A model generated the notes under the pieces. The model did no database searches and had not been told where the DNA came from. It saw nothing but the letters and a program-made list of their open reading frames with translations. Below are positions 8,929 to 18,666 of a stretch of DNA of 64,000 bases, in pieces (within the stretch, counting starts at the first letter, position 1; each line of letters starts with the position of its first letter). Source of the DNA: Ilyomonas sp965219515 (lineage in GTDB: Bacteria; Bacteroidota; Bacteroidia; Chitinophagales; Chitinophagaceae); assembly GCA_965219515.1 (NCBI GenBank), contig OZ244776.1:3224001-3288000 (forward strand). Reading direction: 5' to 3'. Both the position numbers and the translations under genes were made by a program.

Positions 8929-9948
8929 TTATGGCAGCCAGAAATCGAATGGCTCATCACGCACATTTTTCAGCGTTCCGTTATCATATACCAATTCCGC
9001 CACCTGAATGGAGGAGCGTTTTTCTTCGTAAGAATAATTACCGTCTTTGTTCATGGTAGCCGCAAAATGCGTTTTGCGCCCGGGATGCGTGAAGTAAAAA
9101 ATATACGCTTTGTCTCCGGTTACTACAACATCGGCATGAGCGCCGGTTGGCGAGTCGTCGGGTCGCTTGCCGTTTGTACTCAGCACCATTCCCTGGTGTT
9201 CCCATGTTTTAGCATCATCCGAGCGATATACGCGCTGACCTGCCCATTCGTCGGTTATCATCCAGTAATAATTATGAAATCGGAATATTTTGGGTCCTTC
9301 ATGCGGCTTGCCGCCGATTGCAGGAGAGTCCTGCAGCTTCCAGTTCTTCAGGTCGCTGCTTTCTCCCGTCATGGTAATGCTGCGATAATTGTCTTTATAC
9401 CAGACATGCCATTTGCCATCGGGCATTTTGTAAAAGGTTGGGTCTATTACATTATCAATACCCAGATTCAAATAACCCTCCCATTTCCAGTGCCATAAAT
9501 CTGGACTTGTATAATGAATGATTTTTGCATTACCGCCCCAGTCGTTCCGCACACCGGGAATATAAGCGACAAACATGTGATACACACCGTTATCAGCAAT
9601 CACATCAGGCGCCCAGAATGTGTTTAGCCCTTCCTCAAATTCAAGAGCAGGCGCACCTTTATATACCCATGTTTTACCATGATCGGCTGATGTAGCAATG
9701 CCAATGGAAACACCATAGCAAAAAGCAACATTTGCCGACTGTACATTGGCTCTGCGCTGTGTGTAAAACATCCACCACTCTTTCTTTTCTTTATTGTAAA
9801 TCAGCGTGGGATCGGCAGCACCATCATAAATGGGATCGCGAAACAAAGGCGCCGGCGCTATGTGCATTTTGTTAGCCGATGTGTCCTGCGCAATGACAGC
9901 ATTGATAAAAATCAGACAAAAAAACACCTGCAAAAAAAGCTTTATCAT
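8929..9948 (-). CDS. Secreted GH43-like beta-propeller glycoside hydrolase
   Basis: 339 aa with a signal peptide (MIKLFLQVFFCLIFINAVIAQ). It has GH43/GH32-like propeller repeats. The likely catalytic acids are in DGAADPTLIY, NVIDPTFYK and KPHEGPKIF, matching the GH43 D-D-E triad. NTFWAPDVI is the blade motif also seen in the neighbouring GH43 enzymes. It lies 18 bp downstream of the GH5-like gene and 207 bp upstream of the unknown secreted protein, all on one strand. The substrate is probably an arabinose- or galactose-containing polymer; the exact subfamily is unresolved. Confidence 0.82.
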   Translation of the reverse strand: MIKLFLQVFFCLIFINAVIAQDTSANKMHIAPAPLFRDPIYDGAADPTLIYNKEKKEWWMFYTQRRANVQSANVAFCYGVSIGIATSADHGKTWVYKGAPALEFEEGLNTFWAPDVIADNGVYHMFVAYIPGVRNDWGGNAKIIHYTSPDLWHWKWEGYLNLGIDNVIDPTFYKMPDGKWHVWYKDNYRSITMTGESSDLKNWKLQDSPAIGGKPHEGPKIFRFHNYYWMITDEWAGQRVYRSDDAKTWEHQGMVLSTNGKRPDDSPTGAHADVVVTGDKAYIFYFTHPGRKTHFAATMNKDGNYSYEEKRSSIQVAELVYDNGTLKNVRDEPFDFWLP

Positions 9949-9966
9949 ACAACAAGTTTTAAATGG

Positions 9967-11061
9967 CTATTTTACTTTGTTTACAGCAGCCGGTTCTTTG
10001 GATGTATATATTCTGATGCTGTCAATTTCTGGCTGATGATACGGCGTAAAATCGCTTTTATACAAATCGTGCTGCCAAACCGCTGGCGGCGGGTCGTTGG
10101 GCCGATGCCCCCACGGCAAATCGGTCTGGTCTTTTCCATTCACCAAACCCCATAGCATACAGCCTACTTTTTCTTTGTAAAAAACAGGCAGATTATCGCT
10201 GATCACCGAGCGGTTCGGGCGGTTCATCCATTCGGTGCAAAGCATCGGGCGATTGTATTTTTTCAATTCATCGATCTCTTTTTGCAACTGCTCTTTGTTT
10301 CCATAATTATGAAACGTAATTACATCAGACGATGCCAGTACAATGTCATTCAGCCGCTTGTTGCGGTCGAAGATGTCAATCGTTAAAGGCTGTGTGGGAG
10401 CGACTTTTCGGGCAGCCGCTACCACTTTTTTCAACAACGGAAATGTGGTAGAACCCAAGCCGCCGTTGGTAGGCTCATTATACAAATCCCACAACAGAAT
10501 GCGCGGGTCATTTTTAAATTTTGTAATCACCGCCGTTACATATTTTTCCAGTTTCGGATAGGTGGTGGTATCTGTTACCATGCTATGCCCTGGACTTGGC
10601 GACCATGCCCACGCATACCAGCCTTGCAATGGTTCGGGTTGCTTGCCGGTTTTCGGATCGGAAGTAATACCAAAGGAACAATCATCAAACAAAGCAGGTA
10701 CAAATTTGATTTTGTGCTTTGCACAAATGCCCATGAATGTATCAAGCGTATTTAAAAAATACTGAGGATCATCGGCATAAACGGCATATTGCAATACGGC
10801 GCGCAACACGTTCATGCCATCGTTTTCTGCCAAGGCTAATTCTTTATCTATGGCAACCGGATCGAAGGTGGTTTTATCCCACATGGCGGTATAATTAATG
10901 GCATAGGCTGGTATATAATTAAACCCGCAATACCAGGGCTGTTTGTTATACCAGTTCCAGGCTTTTTCGTTCGGCCACCGAAGTGTGGAATCCTGCGCCT
11001 GAGATACGGCATTTATGAACAACAGAAAGACAAACGAATATAGGATAATTTTAAATTTCAT
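9967..11061 (-). CDS. Secreted clan GH-A (GH5-like) glycoside hydrolase, paralogue
   Basis: 364 aa with a signal peptide (MKFKIILYSFVFLLFINAVSQAQ). It is the same fold and layout as the enzyme at 2580-3638: ILLWDLYNEPTN contains the acid/base glutamate and PMLCTEWMNRP the nucleophile. Shared phrases are IDKELA, FVPALFDDC and FHNYG/YHDYN. Two diverged copies in one locus suggest related but distinct linkages or chain lengths. It is the first gene of the four-gene set ending with the GH43 at 6920. Automated pipelines often call such proteins 1,4-beta-xylanase; that label is not proven by sequence. Confidence 0.84.
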   Translation of the reverse strand: MKFKIILYSFVFLLFINAVSQAQDSTLRWPNEKAWNWYNKQPWYCGFNYIPAYAINYTAMWDKTTFDPVAIDKELALAENDGMNVLRAVLQYAVYADDPQYFLNTLDTFMGICAKHKIKFVPALFDDCSFGITSDPKTGKQPEPLQGWYAWAWSPSPGHSMVTDTTTYPKLEKYVTAVITKFKNDPRILLWDLYNEPTNGGLGSTTFPLLKKVVAAARKVAPTQPLTIDIFDRNKRLNDIVLASSDVITFHNYGNKEQLQKEIDELKKYNRPMLCTEWMNRPNRSVISDNLPVFYKEKVGCMLWGLVNGKDQTDLPWGHRPNDPPPAVWQHDLYKSDFTPYHQPEIDSIRIYTSKEPAAVNKVK

Positions 11062-11115
11062 ATAGTTGAATAAAGCAATTTTAGAATAAAGCAGGGAAGC
11101 AAAAATCTGATCGTA

Positions 11116-11934
11116 TTAAAGCACTAAGGGATTGTGTTCCGATGCCGCTTTTTCGCCGGGCTGCAAGCCGCCCAGCCATTTGTTGCGATCGTTTTCCTGG
11201 TGCTTGTTTTGCGTTGGCGTAATGTCGGCACCGTCGGCAAAATAAATGATTGTCATTACTTCCCTGGTAACGTCTTCCGATTTGTTGCCGGGTGCGGCAT
11301 GAAGCGTCCAGCCGTAATGCCATGTTGCATCGCCTGCATTCATGGTTTTGGCACGTGTTACCTGAAATCCTTTATCGCTGATAAACTTTTCAAGCACGGC
11401 TTCCGATTCATCGCTGATGGCCACATTTTCAACAAAGCCGGCATTTTGCGAATGCGAGGCAAACGTAAGCATTCCCATGTCTTCATCAATATCAATCAGC
11501 GGCATCCACATGGTTACCGTTTTATTGGTGCTTAACGGCCAATAATACTGATCCTGATGCCATGGTGTAAAGCCGCCGCCGGGTTCTTTATACAATGCCT
11601 GATCGTGATAGATACGCACATTTTTTACGCCTAACAAATCGGCTGCTATCTTTGCAAAACGCTTTGCCAGCGTGAATTTACGTACGCTTTCATCTGCTTC
11701 CCACAGGTTCATAATCTGCAGAAATGCTTTGCCGTATGTATCGCGTTCTTCCAGTTTTCTTTTTTCTGTGTTGTATTTGTAAGCGGCATTGTTAATGGCT
11801 TCGCGGTAAGCAGCTACTTCATCAGCACTAAGAATATTTTTGATGAGTACATGACCCTTGTCCCGAAAGTCTTCTATTTGTGTTTTGGATACCTGAATGC
11901 TTTCGTCTAATTGTGGCAATGTTTCGTTATTCAT
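11116..11934 (-). CDS. Phytanoyl-CoA dioxygenase (PhyH) family protein
   Basis: 272 aa, cytoplasmic, no signal peptide. It is a non-heme Fe(II)/2-oxoglutarate-dependent oxygenase fold. The iron ligands are visible as the HxD motif in TPWHQDQYYW and the distal His in GWTLHAAPGN; the 2-oxoglutarate Arg is in DVTREVMTI. PhyH proteins occur often near Bacteroidota sugar-degradation loci, but their substrates there are mostly unknown. It is transcribed away from the AraC-type regulator across a 133-bp gap, so that regulator could control it. Confidence 0.88.
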   Translation of the reverse strand: MNNETLPQLDESIQVSKTQIEDFRDKGHVLIKNILSADEVAAYREAINNAAYKYNTEKRKLEERDTYGKAFLQIMNLWEADESVRKFTLAKRFAKIAADLLGVKNVRIYHDQALYKEPGGGFTPWHQDQYYWPLSTNKTVTMWMPLIDIDEDMGMLTFASHSQNAGFVENVAISDESEAVLEKFISDKGFQVTRAKTMNAGDATWHYGWTLHAAPGNKSEDVTREVMTIIYFADGADITPTQNKHQENDRNKWLGGLQPGEKAASEHNPLVL

Positions 11935-12067
11935 AATTGTGTGGCGTTAATCAATTTGCAAAGTAATTGTATTCAGTTTTGAAAAAAAATGCACCGATTG
12001 GCAATTTTATGGACTAATTTATCCAAAAAATATAAATTGCATCACGGGAAATTAATATTTACGATAA

Positions 12068-12925
12068 ATGAAAGCTTCGCTTGAACCTTTGCATGCGTCT
12101 CACCTCAACTCGTTCCTGATAAGGAAGTTTGAGGAAAAAGTGTTTTCTGCACCGTATCATTTTCATCCGGAATACGAATTGACTTATATCGTCTGTGGAA
12201 CGGGGAAGCGCTATGTAGGCAACAACATGCAGGATTTTTACCCGGGCGATTTTGTATTGCTTGGCTCCAATCTGCCGCATTGCTGGAAGAGCGATAAAAT
12301 GAAAGCGAAACAAAAATCAAGCTCTGTTGTTGTGCAATTCCCGCCGGATTTTTTAGGCGATGATTTTATATCAAAGCCGGAACTGAAACAGATTTTCCGG
12401 TTGTTGCGCAGAAGCGATAACGGTGTGCATTTTACAGGAAATACAGACACGTATAAAAAGAAAATGATGTTGCTGCCGGAAGAAGAAAACAGCTTTAAGC
12501 GGCTGATTCTGTTTCTTGAGTTGCTGTACGATTTATCGGTTACAAAAAAATACGCATGTCTTGACAAGCAAAAAAACAACACACAACTTTCCGATACCGA
12601 ACAGCAGCGCATTCATGCCGTATTGTCTTATATCATTGATCATTTTAAAAGCGAAGTTTCTCTTGCAAAAGCGGCATCGGTGGTAAATATGGCGCCGCAT
12701 TCGTTTTGCAAATACTTTAAAAAAATTACCCGCAAAACGTTCATTGAAGCCGTAACCGATTATCGGATAGATTACGCTGCCCGGCAATTGATTAATACCA
12801 ATCATTCAATATCTCAGATTGGTTTTGACAGCGGCTTTAACGACATTTCCAATTTTCATAAAACCTTCAAAGCAAGAATGAAGCTTAGCCCGCTAATTTA
12901 CAGAAATACGTTTTTGAAGAATTGA
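12068..12925 (+). CDS. AraC-family transcriptional regulator
   Basis: 285 aa. The N-terminal cupin-like sensor domain contains PYHFHPEYELTYIV and GDFVLLGSNLPHCW; the C-terminal double helix-turn-helix (about residues 190-280) contains SLAKAASVVNMAPHSFCKYFKK and ISQIGFDSGFNDISNFHKTFK. It is divergent from the PhyH gene and convergent with the large DUF1680 enzyme (25 bp between stops). It is a likely activator of nearby sugar-degradation genes in response to a mono- or disaccharide. It is the only plus-strand gene in the first 19 kb. Confidence 0.93.
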   Translation: MKASLEPLHASHLNSFLIRKFEEKVFSAPYHFHPEYELTYIVCGTGKRYVGNNMQDFYPGDFVLLGSNLPHCWKSDKMKAKQKSSSVVVQFPPDFLGDDFISKPELKQIFRLLRRSDNGVHFTGNTDTYKKKMMLLPEEENSFKRLILFLELLYDLSVTKKYACLDKQKNNTQLSDTEQQRIHAVLSYIIDHFKSEVSLAKAASVVNMAPHSFCKYFKKITRKTFIEAVTDYRIDYAARQLINTNHSISQIGFDSGFNDISNFHKTFKARMKLSPLIYRNTFLKN

Positions 12926-12950
12926 TAAAAAGTATCTACAAAATATCTGT

Positions 12951-15332
12951 TTATTCATTCTTTTTCGCCTTCACTACCCTGCATCCAAACAAGCCGCCGG
13001 CGGTACTGCCTTCATGCGCCTGCAGTTTTACCGTAATGGTTTTTTTATTTGCCATGGCAGATGGCGGTATGGTGTAGGTTTCATAGATAAATTCGTTGGG
13101 CTTGCTGCCGTTTAGCAATTGCGTTGCAATGCGTTCGCCATCAACCAACACTTCAAACTCCCGGTTGCCATCGCTGCCCCAGTACATGCAAATCAGTTGT
13201 TGCGACACGCTTGAATCTGCTACATTCATGGTGAACGAAAACCAGCCGCCATCACGCGCATCGCGCCATTTGTATTCGCCCATGCTGCCCGAAAATGTTT
13301 TCTCGCCCTGCATGTTATGGTCGCGCTCCGGCTGCATTTCGCCAATGCGCATTACATCTATCGTGCGGTTTTCCAGATCTTTTTTGCGCAGCAGTTCGGC
13401 TTCATAATCTGCTTTGCGCCTGCTCCATTGCTGATCATTATACAAATTCCAATATACAATTTCGCGCTCATCCTGTATGGCATAAAAAGGAATCAATTCG
13501 GTGTCGTAAGGCTGCGCTACGTTCATGGTTTGAAACACCAGGCTATCGCCTTTTTTTTCTACCCATTTGCCCGGATTTTTCTGGTTGGTAACCAACACCG
13601 GAACATCAAACAAACGGTCATCATTTTTGGGTAACACTTTACCAGCCAGCACCAGCGGACCATACAATACGGCAATTTTATTCGGGTCGCCGGGTATTGG
13701 TTCGGAGTATAATTGCATCGGCATTTTCACTTCTATTTTATCGCCGTTTTTCCATACGCGGGTAAGAGAAACATAAGAAGAAGGGGTGGAAGAAATATTT
13801 TGTGCAATGCCATTTATTGTAACAACAAAACTTTCTGTTGCCCACCACGGACGGCGAATGTTTACCGTAAACTTTTTAGCAACCGCCGTTGAAAAAGTAA
13901 TAGCCGTTTTATCGGAAGAAGGATATGCGGTTTGCTGCGCAACGGTATAGTTCTTATCGCGCCATTGCAAAGTTGATTGTATGAAAAGATTGACAAACAA
14001 ACTGCCGTCTGCACCTTTATAATAAATATCACCGCCGTAGTTGGCGGGGTTTTCCATGCCCGTACCGGTACAGCACCAGAAAGAAGAATCGGGCGTACTG
14101 AATACTTTTTTTGAACCCGGCAATAACGGCACATAATAACACATCATGCCATCGCTGTGGTTTTGCGAAGCGAGAATATGATTGTATAAAGCCCGCTCAT
14201 AATAATCTTCGTAACACGCATCGGGCTGCCAGCCAAACAGATGTCGTGTCAGCTTCAGCATGTTGTAAGTATTACAGGTTTCGGTGGTGTTTGCGCTTAA
14301 TTGTTTGCTTAATGAATCGGGCGTATGAAAATACTCATAATTGCTGTTGCCACCAATCACATATGTATGATGATTGATTACCGTATTCCAAAAAAAACCG
14401 GCGATGGCGCTGTCTTTATCATTGCCCGTTAATTCATACAAACGCGATACGCCAATCACTTTGGGTATTTGCATGTTACTGTGCTTGCCTGCCAGTTCGT
14501 CTTTATGCGCAGCCAAGGTATCCAGCACTTCTTTATGATAAAATTTCTGCGCCAGCAACAGGTATTTTTTATCGCCGGTAAACGCATATAAATTAGCCAG
14601 TGTTTCGTTCATGCCGCCCTGCTCGGTTATCAGCATTTGCTGCCATTGCGCTTCGGTAAGATTTTTAAATTTGGCATCAATCCAGTCGCCTAATTTCATG
14701 GCAATGGTTAATGCTTCTTTGTTGTTGCAGTAGAGATAGGCATCTTCAATACCGGCCAACACTTTATGTACGGTGTACCATGGAACCCAGCCGCCGTCAA
14801 GATCAAATCCTTTGCTGTTGATGTTTCCGTTTGCCACTTCGGCAAAAATGCTGTCTTCTTTGGGTATCGCACCCACATAACCCGTTTTGCGGGCATCCTG
14901 GCAATGCTTTAATTGTTGAATGATGTAATTTACTTTTTGCTTTAGTTCTTCGTTGCCGGTGGAGGCATACATCACGGAACTCGCAGACAAATAATGCCCC
15001 AGCGAATGCCCGCTTACGCCCTCGCTTTCCCAGCCGCCATAGGCAGAATCTTTAGGCGGCAAGCCTGCATTTTTCATAAACCGGTTCAAAAAACGATCGG
15101 GCGACAGAGACAGCAAATATGCTTCGTCGGCTTGCTGTGCTTTTAAAAAAATGCCGCCCGTAATGCGCACATCTTTCGGGTCAAAAGCAAACGCTTTTGG
15201 CTGAATAACCGGCTTTACTTTAATCTTATTGTTATCTGTTTGCGGATAATATGTTTGCGCTTTGGCAAAGCTGTTAAAGACAAACACAGCAAGCATCAGA
15301 AGAAGATGTGATATATTTTTCATAGCTTTCAT
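12951..15332 (-). CDS. Secreted beta-L-arabinofuranosidase-type enzyme (DUF1680, GH146-like)
   Basis: 793 aa, larger than the GH127-like copy at 3660. The signal peptide is MKNISHLLLMLAVFVFNSFAKAQ; an alternative ATG three codons in (15323) is equally possible. The DUF1680 toroid has zinc-site motifs TTETCNTYNML and SFWCCTGTGMENPANY. The extra C-terminal region of about 190 aa ends with a beta-sandwich-like segment (HEGSTAGGLFGCRVV), as in Bacteroides GH146-type arabinofuranosidases. It probably trims beta-L-arabinofuranose from arabinan or rhamnogalacturonan. It is followed on its strand by a convergent AraC gene and preceded by a GH51-type gene. Confidence 0.87.
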   Translation of the reverse strand: MKAMKNISHLLLMLAVFVFNSFAKAQTYYPQTDNNKIKVKPVIQPKAFAFDPKDVRITGGIFLKAQQADEAYLLSLSPDRFLNRFMKNAGLPPKDSAYGGWESEGVSGHSLGHYLSASSVMYASTGNEELKQKVNYIIQQLKHCQDARKTGYVGAIPKEDSIFAEVANGNINSKGFDLDGGWVPWYTVHKVLAGIEDAYLYCNNKEALTIAMKLGDWIDAKFKNLTEAQWQQMLITEQGGMNETLANLYAFTGDKKYLLLAQKFYHKEVLDTLAAHKDELAGKHSNMQIPKVIGVSRLYELTGNDKDSAIAGFFWNTVINHHTYVIGGNSNYEYFHTPDSLSKQLSANTTETCNTYNMLKLTRHLFGWQPDACYEDYYERALYNHILASQNHSDGMMCYYVPLLPGSKKVFSTPDSSFWCCTGTGMENPANYGGDIYYKGADGSLFVNLFIQSTLQWRDKNYTVAQQTAYPSSDKTAITFSTAVAKKFTVNIRRPWWATESFVVTINGIAQNISSTPSSYVSLTRVWKNGDKIEVKMPMQLYSEPIPGDPNKIAVLYGPLVLAGKVLPKNDDRLFDVPVLVTNQKNPGKWVEKKGDSLVFQTMNVAQPYDTELIPFYAIQDEREIVYWNLYNDQQWSRRKADYEAELLRKKDLENRTIDVMRIGEMQPERDHNMQGEKTFSGSMGEYKWRDARDGGWFSFTMNVADSSVSQQLICMYWGSDGNREFEVLVDGERIATQLLNGSKPNEFIYETYTIPPSAMANKKTITVKLQAHEGSTAGGLFGCRVVKAKKNE

Positions 15333-15365
15333 CGGTTGTAAACGTCAATAAAATTTTTGAAAAAA

Positions 15366-16898
15366 TCAGGCAATTGTCAGTTCTACAGCCGTTACGGAAG
15401 CTGGCGCAAATGTGAACGGCGCGTTTATATTAACCGTTCTTTCTTTCGGCTTCAGCGGATCGTGATCTGCCGACATTATTTCAAACGTTGGATCAGTTGC
15501 CAGTTCAAAGGCTTTACCAGCGGTAATCTTCATATTATTCGCCAGAAACGAACTGCTAACCGGTTTTGTACGGTTGATATTTACCACATGTAAATAAACC
15601 GTATTTCTGGTACGGCTTGCCGTTACATCCAAATCTGATGGCATACCTTTTACCTGTATAAAACTGGTGCCGGTATGATGCCGGTACAGGTGCATCACTT
15701 TTGCCGTTGGCATCAGAAACGCTTCGCCGCCGGGCACCGGAATCATCACCGCGTTTACCTGCCAGCGCGTGCCGCAAAAATCTGCCATGGTTCCTATTTT
15801 CAACACATCTCCGTTACGCTCGTGCAGGTTCATAATTCTGCCATACGATACGCCGGCCGCCCACGACGACAGCACCTCGCACCGGTTTCTGCCTTCAATG
15901 CTGTAATGACATTCTGTTAGGGCAAGCGGTATTTTATAAGCTGCCGTTTCTTCCCGTAACTTTATTATTTTCTTTTCATGCACTTTATATCCGTTCATCA
16001 ATACATCCCAGGTTGCTGCAGGATCTTTTCGGTATTCGTTATTGCGCACGGGCGAGTTTTGCATGCCCTCGCCGGGATCGAACATGTGATGAAACGCAAT
16101 GTAATCAATGTGCTGCCCGGCTTCTTCTACCAGTATTTTACTCCAGCCGCTATCGCCCCAGCCGATGAGTTTAATATCAGGATCAACCGCGCGCATGGCT
16201 TTGGCAAATTCCACCGTTTTTTTAGCCGCCGTTACATTATCAAAACCTCTGCCCGGGCGATACGAAGTTTCATTTCCCAACTGCCAGTGTTTGATGGTTA
16301 GCGGCTCTTTTATGCCATGCCCGATTCTTTCTTTATTAGAGGGATTGTTGCAGTAATCAACCCATCCGGCAGCTTCTTTGCTATCGCCCACCCTGTTTTC
16401 GCCTTTGCCGTTAACCGCATAGCGCGGCAACCCATCCGATTCAAAATTGACGCACACCAGCGGATCGGCATTGCCAACGCGCCGGCAGAAACTGACAAAC
16501 TCTGCGGTGCCAATCTGGTTGGTTTCCATGCCGCCCCAATCGGTGTTTAGCAAGGGTATTCTTTTATCGCGCGGCCCCACGGCTTCGCGCCATTTGTAAT
16601 ATGCGCTGAAATTGCCGCCCCACCGCATCATGCCGGGCGACAGTTCTTTGGTAACATTGATGACGGTATCTTTCCAGTCTTCCCTGGCATGATCCCACGC
16701 GGCTTCCACCGAACTATCGGTGTTGCCGAGCGGTTCCATAAATTGCATATACAGGTGCGGACTTAATTCGTATAACGGTTTCGGATCAATTTCCATGGTT
16801 GCTTCCGATGGCGCAAGCACCGAAGCGGCTACCGTATGGCTAACGGCAACGGAGGCGCTTCCCAGTCCAGTCATTTTAATGAAATTTCTTCTTTGCAT
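15366..16898 (-). CDS. Alpha-L-arabinofuranosidase-like enzyme (GH51-type)
   Basis: 510 aa. The N-terminus MQRRNFIKMTGLGSASVAV looks like a twin-arginine export signal. The clan GH-A catalytic residues are visible: HWQLGNETSYRPG (acid/base Glu) and LALTECHYSIEG (nucleophile). MRWGGNFSAYYKW and the C-terminal beta-sandwich match GH51 arabinofuranosidases. It would remove terminal alpha-L-arabinofuranose from arabinan side chains. It lies 33 bp upstream of the large DUF1680 gene on the same strand, so the two probably act together on branched arabinan. Confidence 0.87.
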   Translation of the reverse strand: MQRRNFIKMTGLGSASVAVSHTVAASVLAPSEATMEIDPKPLYELSPHLYMQFMEPLGNTDSSVEAAWDHAREDWKDTVINVTKELSPGMMRWGGNFSAYYKWREAVGPRDKRIPLLNTDWGGMETNQIGTAEFVSFCRRVGNADPLVCVNFESDGLPRYAVNGKGENRVGDSKEAAGWVDYCNNPSNKERIGHGIKEPLTIKHWQLGNETSYRPGRGFDNVTAAKKTVEFAKAMRAVDPDIKLIGWGDSGWSKILVEEAGQHIDYIAFHHMFDPGEGMQNSPVRNNEYRKDPAATWDVLMNGYKVHEKKIIKLREETAAYKIPLALTECHYSIEGRNRCEVLSSWAAGVSYGRIMNLHERNGDVLKIGTMADFCGTRWQVNAVMIPVPGGEAFLMPTAKVMHLYRHHTGTSFIQVKGMPSDLDVTASRTRNTVYLHVVNINRTKPVSSSFLANNMKITAGKAFELATDPTFEIMSADHDPLKPKERTVNINAPFTFAPASVTAVELTIA

Positions 16899-17040
16899 AG
16901 AGAAAGATTCGTCAGATTTTGTAATTGTGTGAATGCAACTTTAAAAAGAACTGCAACTGCGTTTATTTCGCTTAAAAAACGGGATGCTGCATTTGCCATT
17001 TGAAGAGTAAATATAGGTTTATCACGGAGAATACAATAGG

Positions 17041-17215
17041 GTTCTCCCAGAAGGCACAGATAGACTCAGGTAAAATGTGTTGAATTTAAAAATACATTTC
17101 TGTGATTGATGAATGAATACGGGTTTCTCGCAAATGGCGCGGACTGACTCAGATAAAATGTATTGAACCCAAAATTATCTGTGTTATCTGCGCCATCAGT
17201 GAGATAGTATTATCT
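17041..17215. repeat. Imperfect intergenic repeats between the GH51-type gene and the AarF-like gene
   Basis: The 339-bp gap 16899-17237 holds no gene. It contains two imperfect copies of a 45-bp unit (17041-17084 and 17122-17166), both with the pattern CTC..A.GGC.C.GA..GACTCAG.TAAAATGT.TTGAA, followed by ATCTGTGTTATCTGCGCC. Related CTGCG-rich sequence recurs at 18568-18640 on the other side of the AarF-like gene. This resembles dispersed non-coding repeats common in Bacteroidota intergenic DNA. Confidence 0.55.
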
Positions 17216-17237
17216 GTGAAAACTTGTCGCTGACAAA

Positions 17238-18539
17238 TTAATACAAATCGGGTTTGTAACGGTCTGTCTGCACCGTGGCTTTTAGTTCGTGAAGAATATT
17301 ATACAAACCGAAATTGGTGCGGTTTACATAAATAAAATGCTTAACGCCGCGCGCCTGCTTAAATTCCGGCATCTTCGCTATTTTATCGCCATATTCATAA
17401 AGGCTGTTGAAAAATTCGTCGCGGCTGAAATCGAATGCAGGGCTGGCATACGGCCGGGCAAACAAGCCGATCATTTCTTTATACCACCTGTAATAAAATT
17501 CTATCTGTGCCGGCGAATCGGAAGGCAATATCATTTCTAATTTAGAAAACGCTTCAATGGTTTTTTCTCTGTCTGCCAGCACATCTGCCGATATGAGCGA
17601 AAAGAAGGGATAATAAAAATCATCCGGCAACTGCTTGATACATCCAAAATCAATAACACCCAGCTTTTCATCGCCGGTAATCAAAAAATTTCCGGGATGC
17701 GGATCCGCATGAACCCTGCGCAATTTATGTTGCTGAAAATTATAAAAATCCCACAACGCCTGACCGATTTTGTTACGCAACTCCTGCGATGGATTGGTTG
17801 CCAGAAACTCTTTTAAATGCAGTCCGTCAATCCAGTCCATCGTAATGATGCGCGAACCCGACAATTCAGGATAGTAGTTGGGAAACACAACATTTTCCAG
17901 CTCGCCGCACGCTCTTGAAATTTCCATGGAACTTTTTATTTCCAGTTCATAATCCGTTTCTTCCAGCAGCCGTTCTTCTACTTCTTTTACATACGTGTTC
18001 AATTCTTTTTCACTCATGCCCAACAACCGGAAAGCGATGGGTTTTACCATTTTGATATCCGATGAAATGCTGTCGCCAACACCGGGAAACTGAATTTTAA
18101 CCGCCAGCTTTTTCCCGTTCAGCTCAGCTTTGTGCACCTGCCCGATGGAAGCCGCGTGAGTTGATTTCAAATCGAATTTGTCAAAAATTTTGTCCGGCGT
18201 TTTGCCAAAGCTTTTTGTAAAAGTGCGCACAATTAACGGCCCTGACAGTGGTGGCGCGTTGTATTGCGACAAGGAAAACTTATCTACATAAGCGCGGGGC
18301 AGCACGTTTTTATCCATGCTCAGCATCTGCGCTATTTTTAATGCGCTGCCTTTTAGCTGGCTAAGCGAATTGTAAATGTCTTCAGCATTGTCTTCGTTCA
18401 GTTCATCGCGGGTTAAGTCGGGGTTGAAAAGCTTTTTAGAATAATGCTTGATGTAGTTTCCGCCAATCTGAATTCCGGTCTTAACAAACTTAGCCGATCG
18501 TGCCACTTTGGTAGTGGGAATACTTTCCTGTTCTTTCAT
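17238..18539 (-). CDS. ABC1/AarF/UbiB-family atypical kinase
   Basis: 433 aa, no signal peptide. Family motifs are the KxGQ-like region LKGSALKIAQMLS (about 63-75), the alanine-rich loop STHAASIGQVHKA, LAVKIQFPGV with the ATP lysine, and the catalytic region VHADPHPGNFLI followed by VIDFGCIKQLP. UbiB-type proteins support quinone or lipid metabolism as ATPases; the role here is not known. A TetR-like gene lies 127 bp upstream on the same strand, a pairing that suggests joint expression. It is unrelated to the carbohydrate genes around it. Confidence 0.9.
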   Translation of the reverse strand: MKEQESIPTTKVARSAKFVKTGIQIGGNYIKHYSKKLFNPDLTRDELNEDNAEDIYNSLSQLKGSALKIAQMLSMDKNVLPRAYVDKFSLSQYNAPPLSGPLIVRTFTKSFGKTPDKIFDKFDLKSTHAASIGQVHKAELNGKKLAVKIQFPGVGDSISSDIKMVKPIAFRLLGMSEKELNTYVKEVEERLLEETDYELEIKSSMEISRACGELENVVFPNYYPELSGSRIITMDWIDGLHLKEFLATNPSQELRNKIGQALWDFYNFQQHKLRRVHADPHPGNFLITGDEKLGVIDFGCIKQLPDDFYYPFFSLISADVLADREKTIEAFSKLEMILPSDSPAQIEFYYRWYKEMIGLFARPYASPAFDFSRDEFFNSLYEYGDKIAKMPEFKQARGVKHFIYVNRTNFGLYNILHELKATVQTDRYKPDLY

Positions 18540-18567
18540 TGATTGTTTTATAAAATAGCTTCACAAA

Positions 18568-18640
18568 GTCTCCCACATAAGGCGCAGATTTTTACAGATG
18601 AAAATTGTACTATCTGCGTTTACCGGCGCAATCGGCGGGA
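18568..18640. repeat. Intergenic CTGCG-type repeat
   Basis: The short gap between the AarF-like and TetR-like genes contains CTCCCACATAAGGCGCAG, CTATCTGCG and GCGGGAA, related to the repeats at 17041-17215. It is non-coding and of unknown function. Confidence 0.4.
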
Positions 18641-18666
18641 ACCCAATATTATTCAGAAATTAATTT

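Noticed and set aside
10562..10765. Open frames antisense to the glycosidases, such as this one and 13295-13634
   Set aside because: They are shadows of high-confidence genes on the other strand, without start context or recognisable domains.
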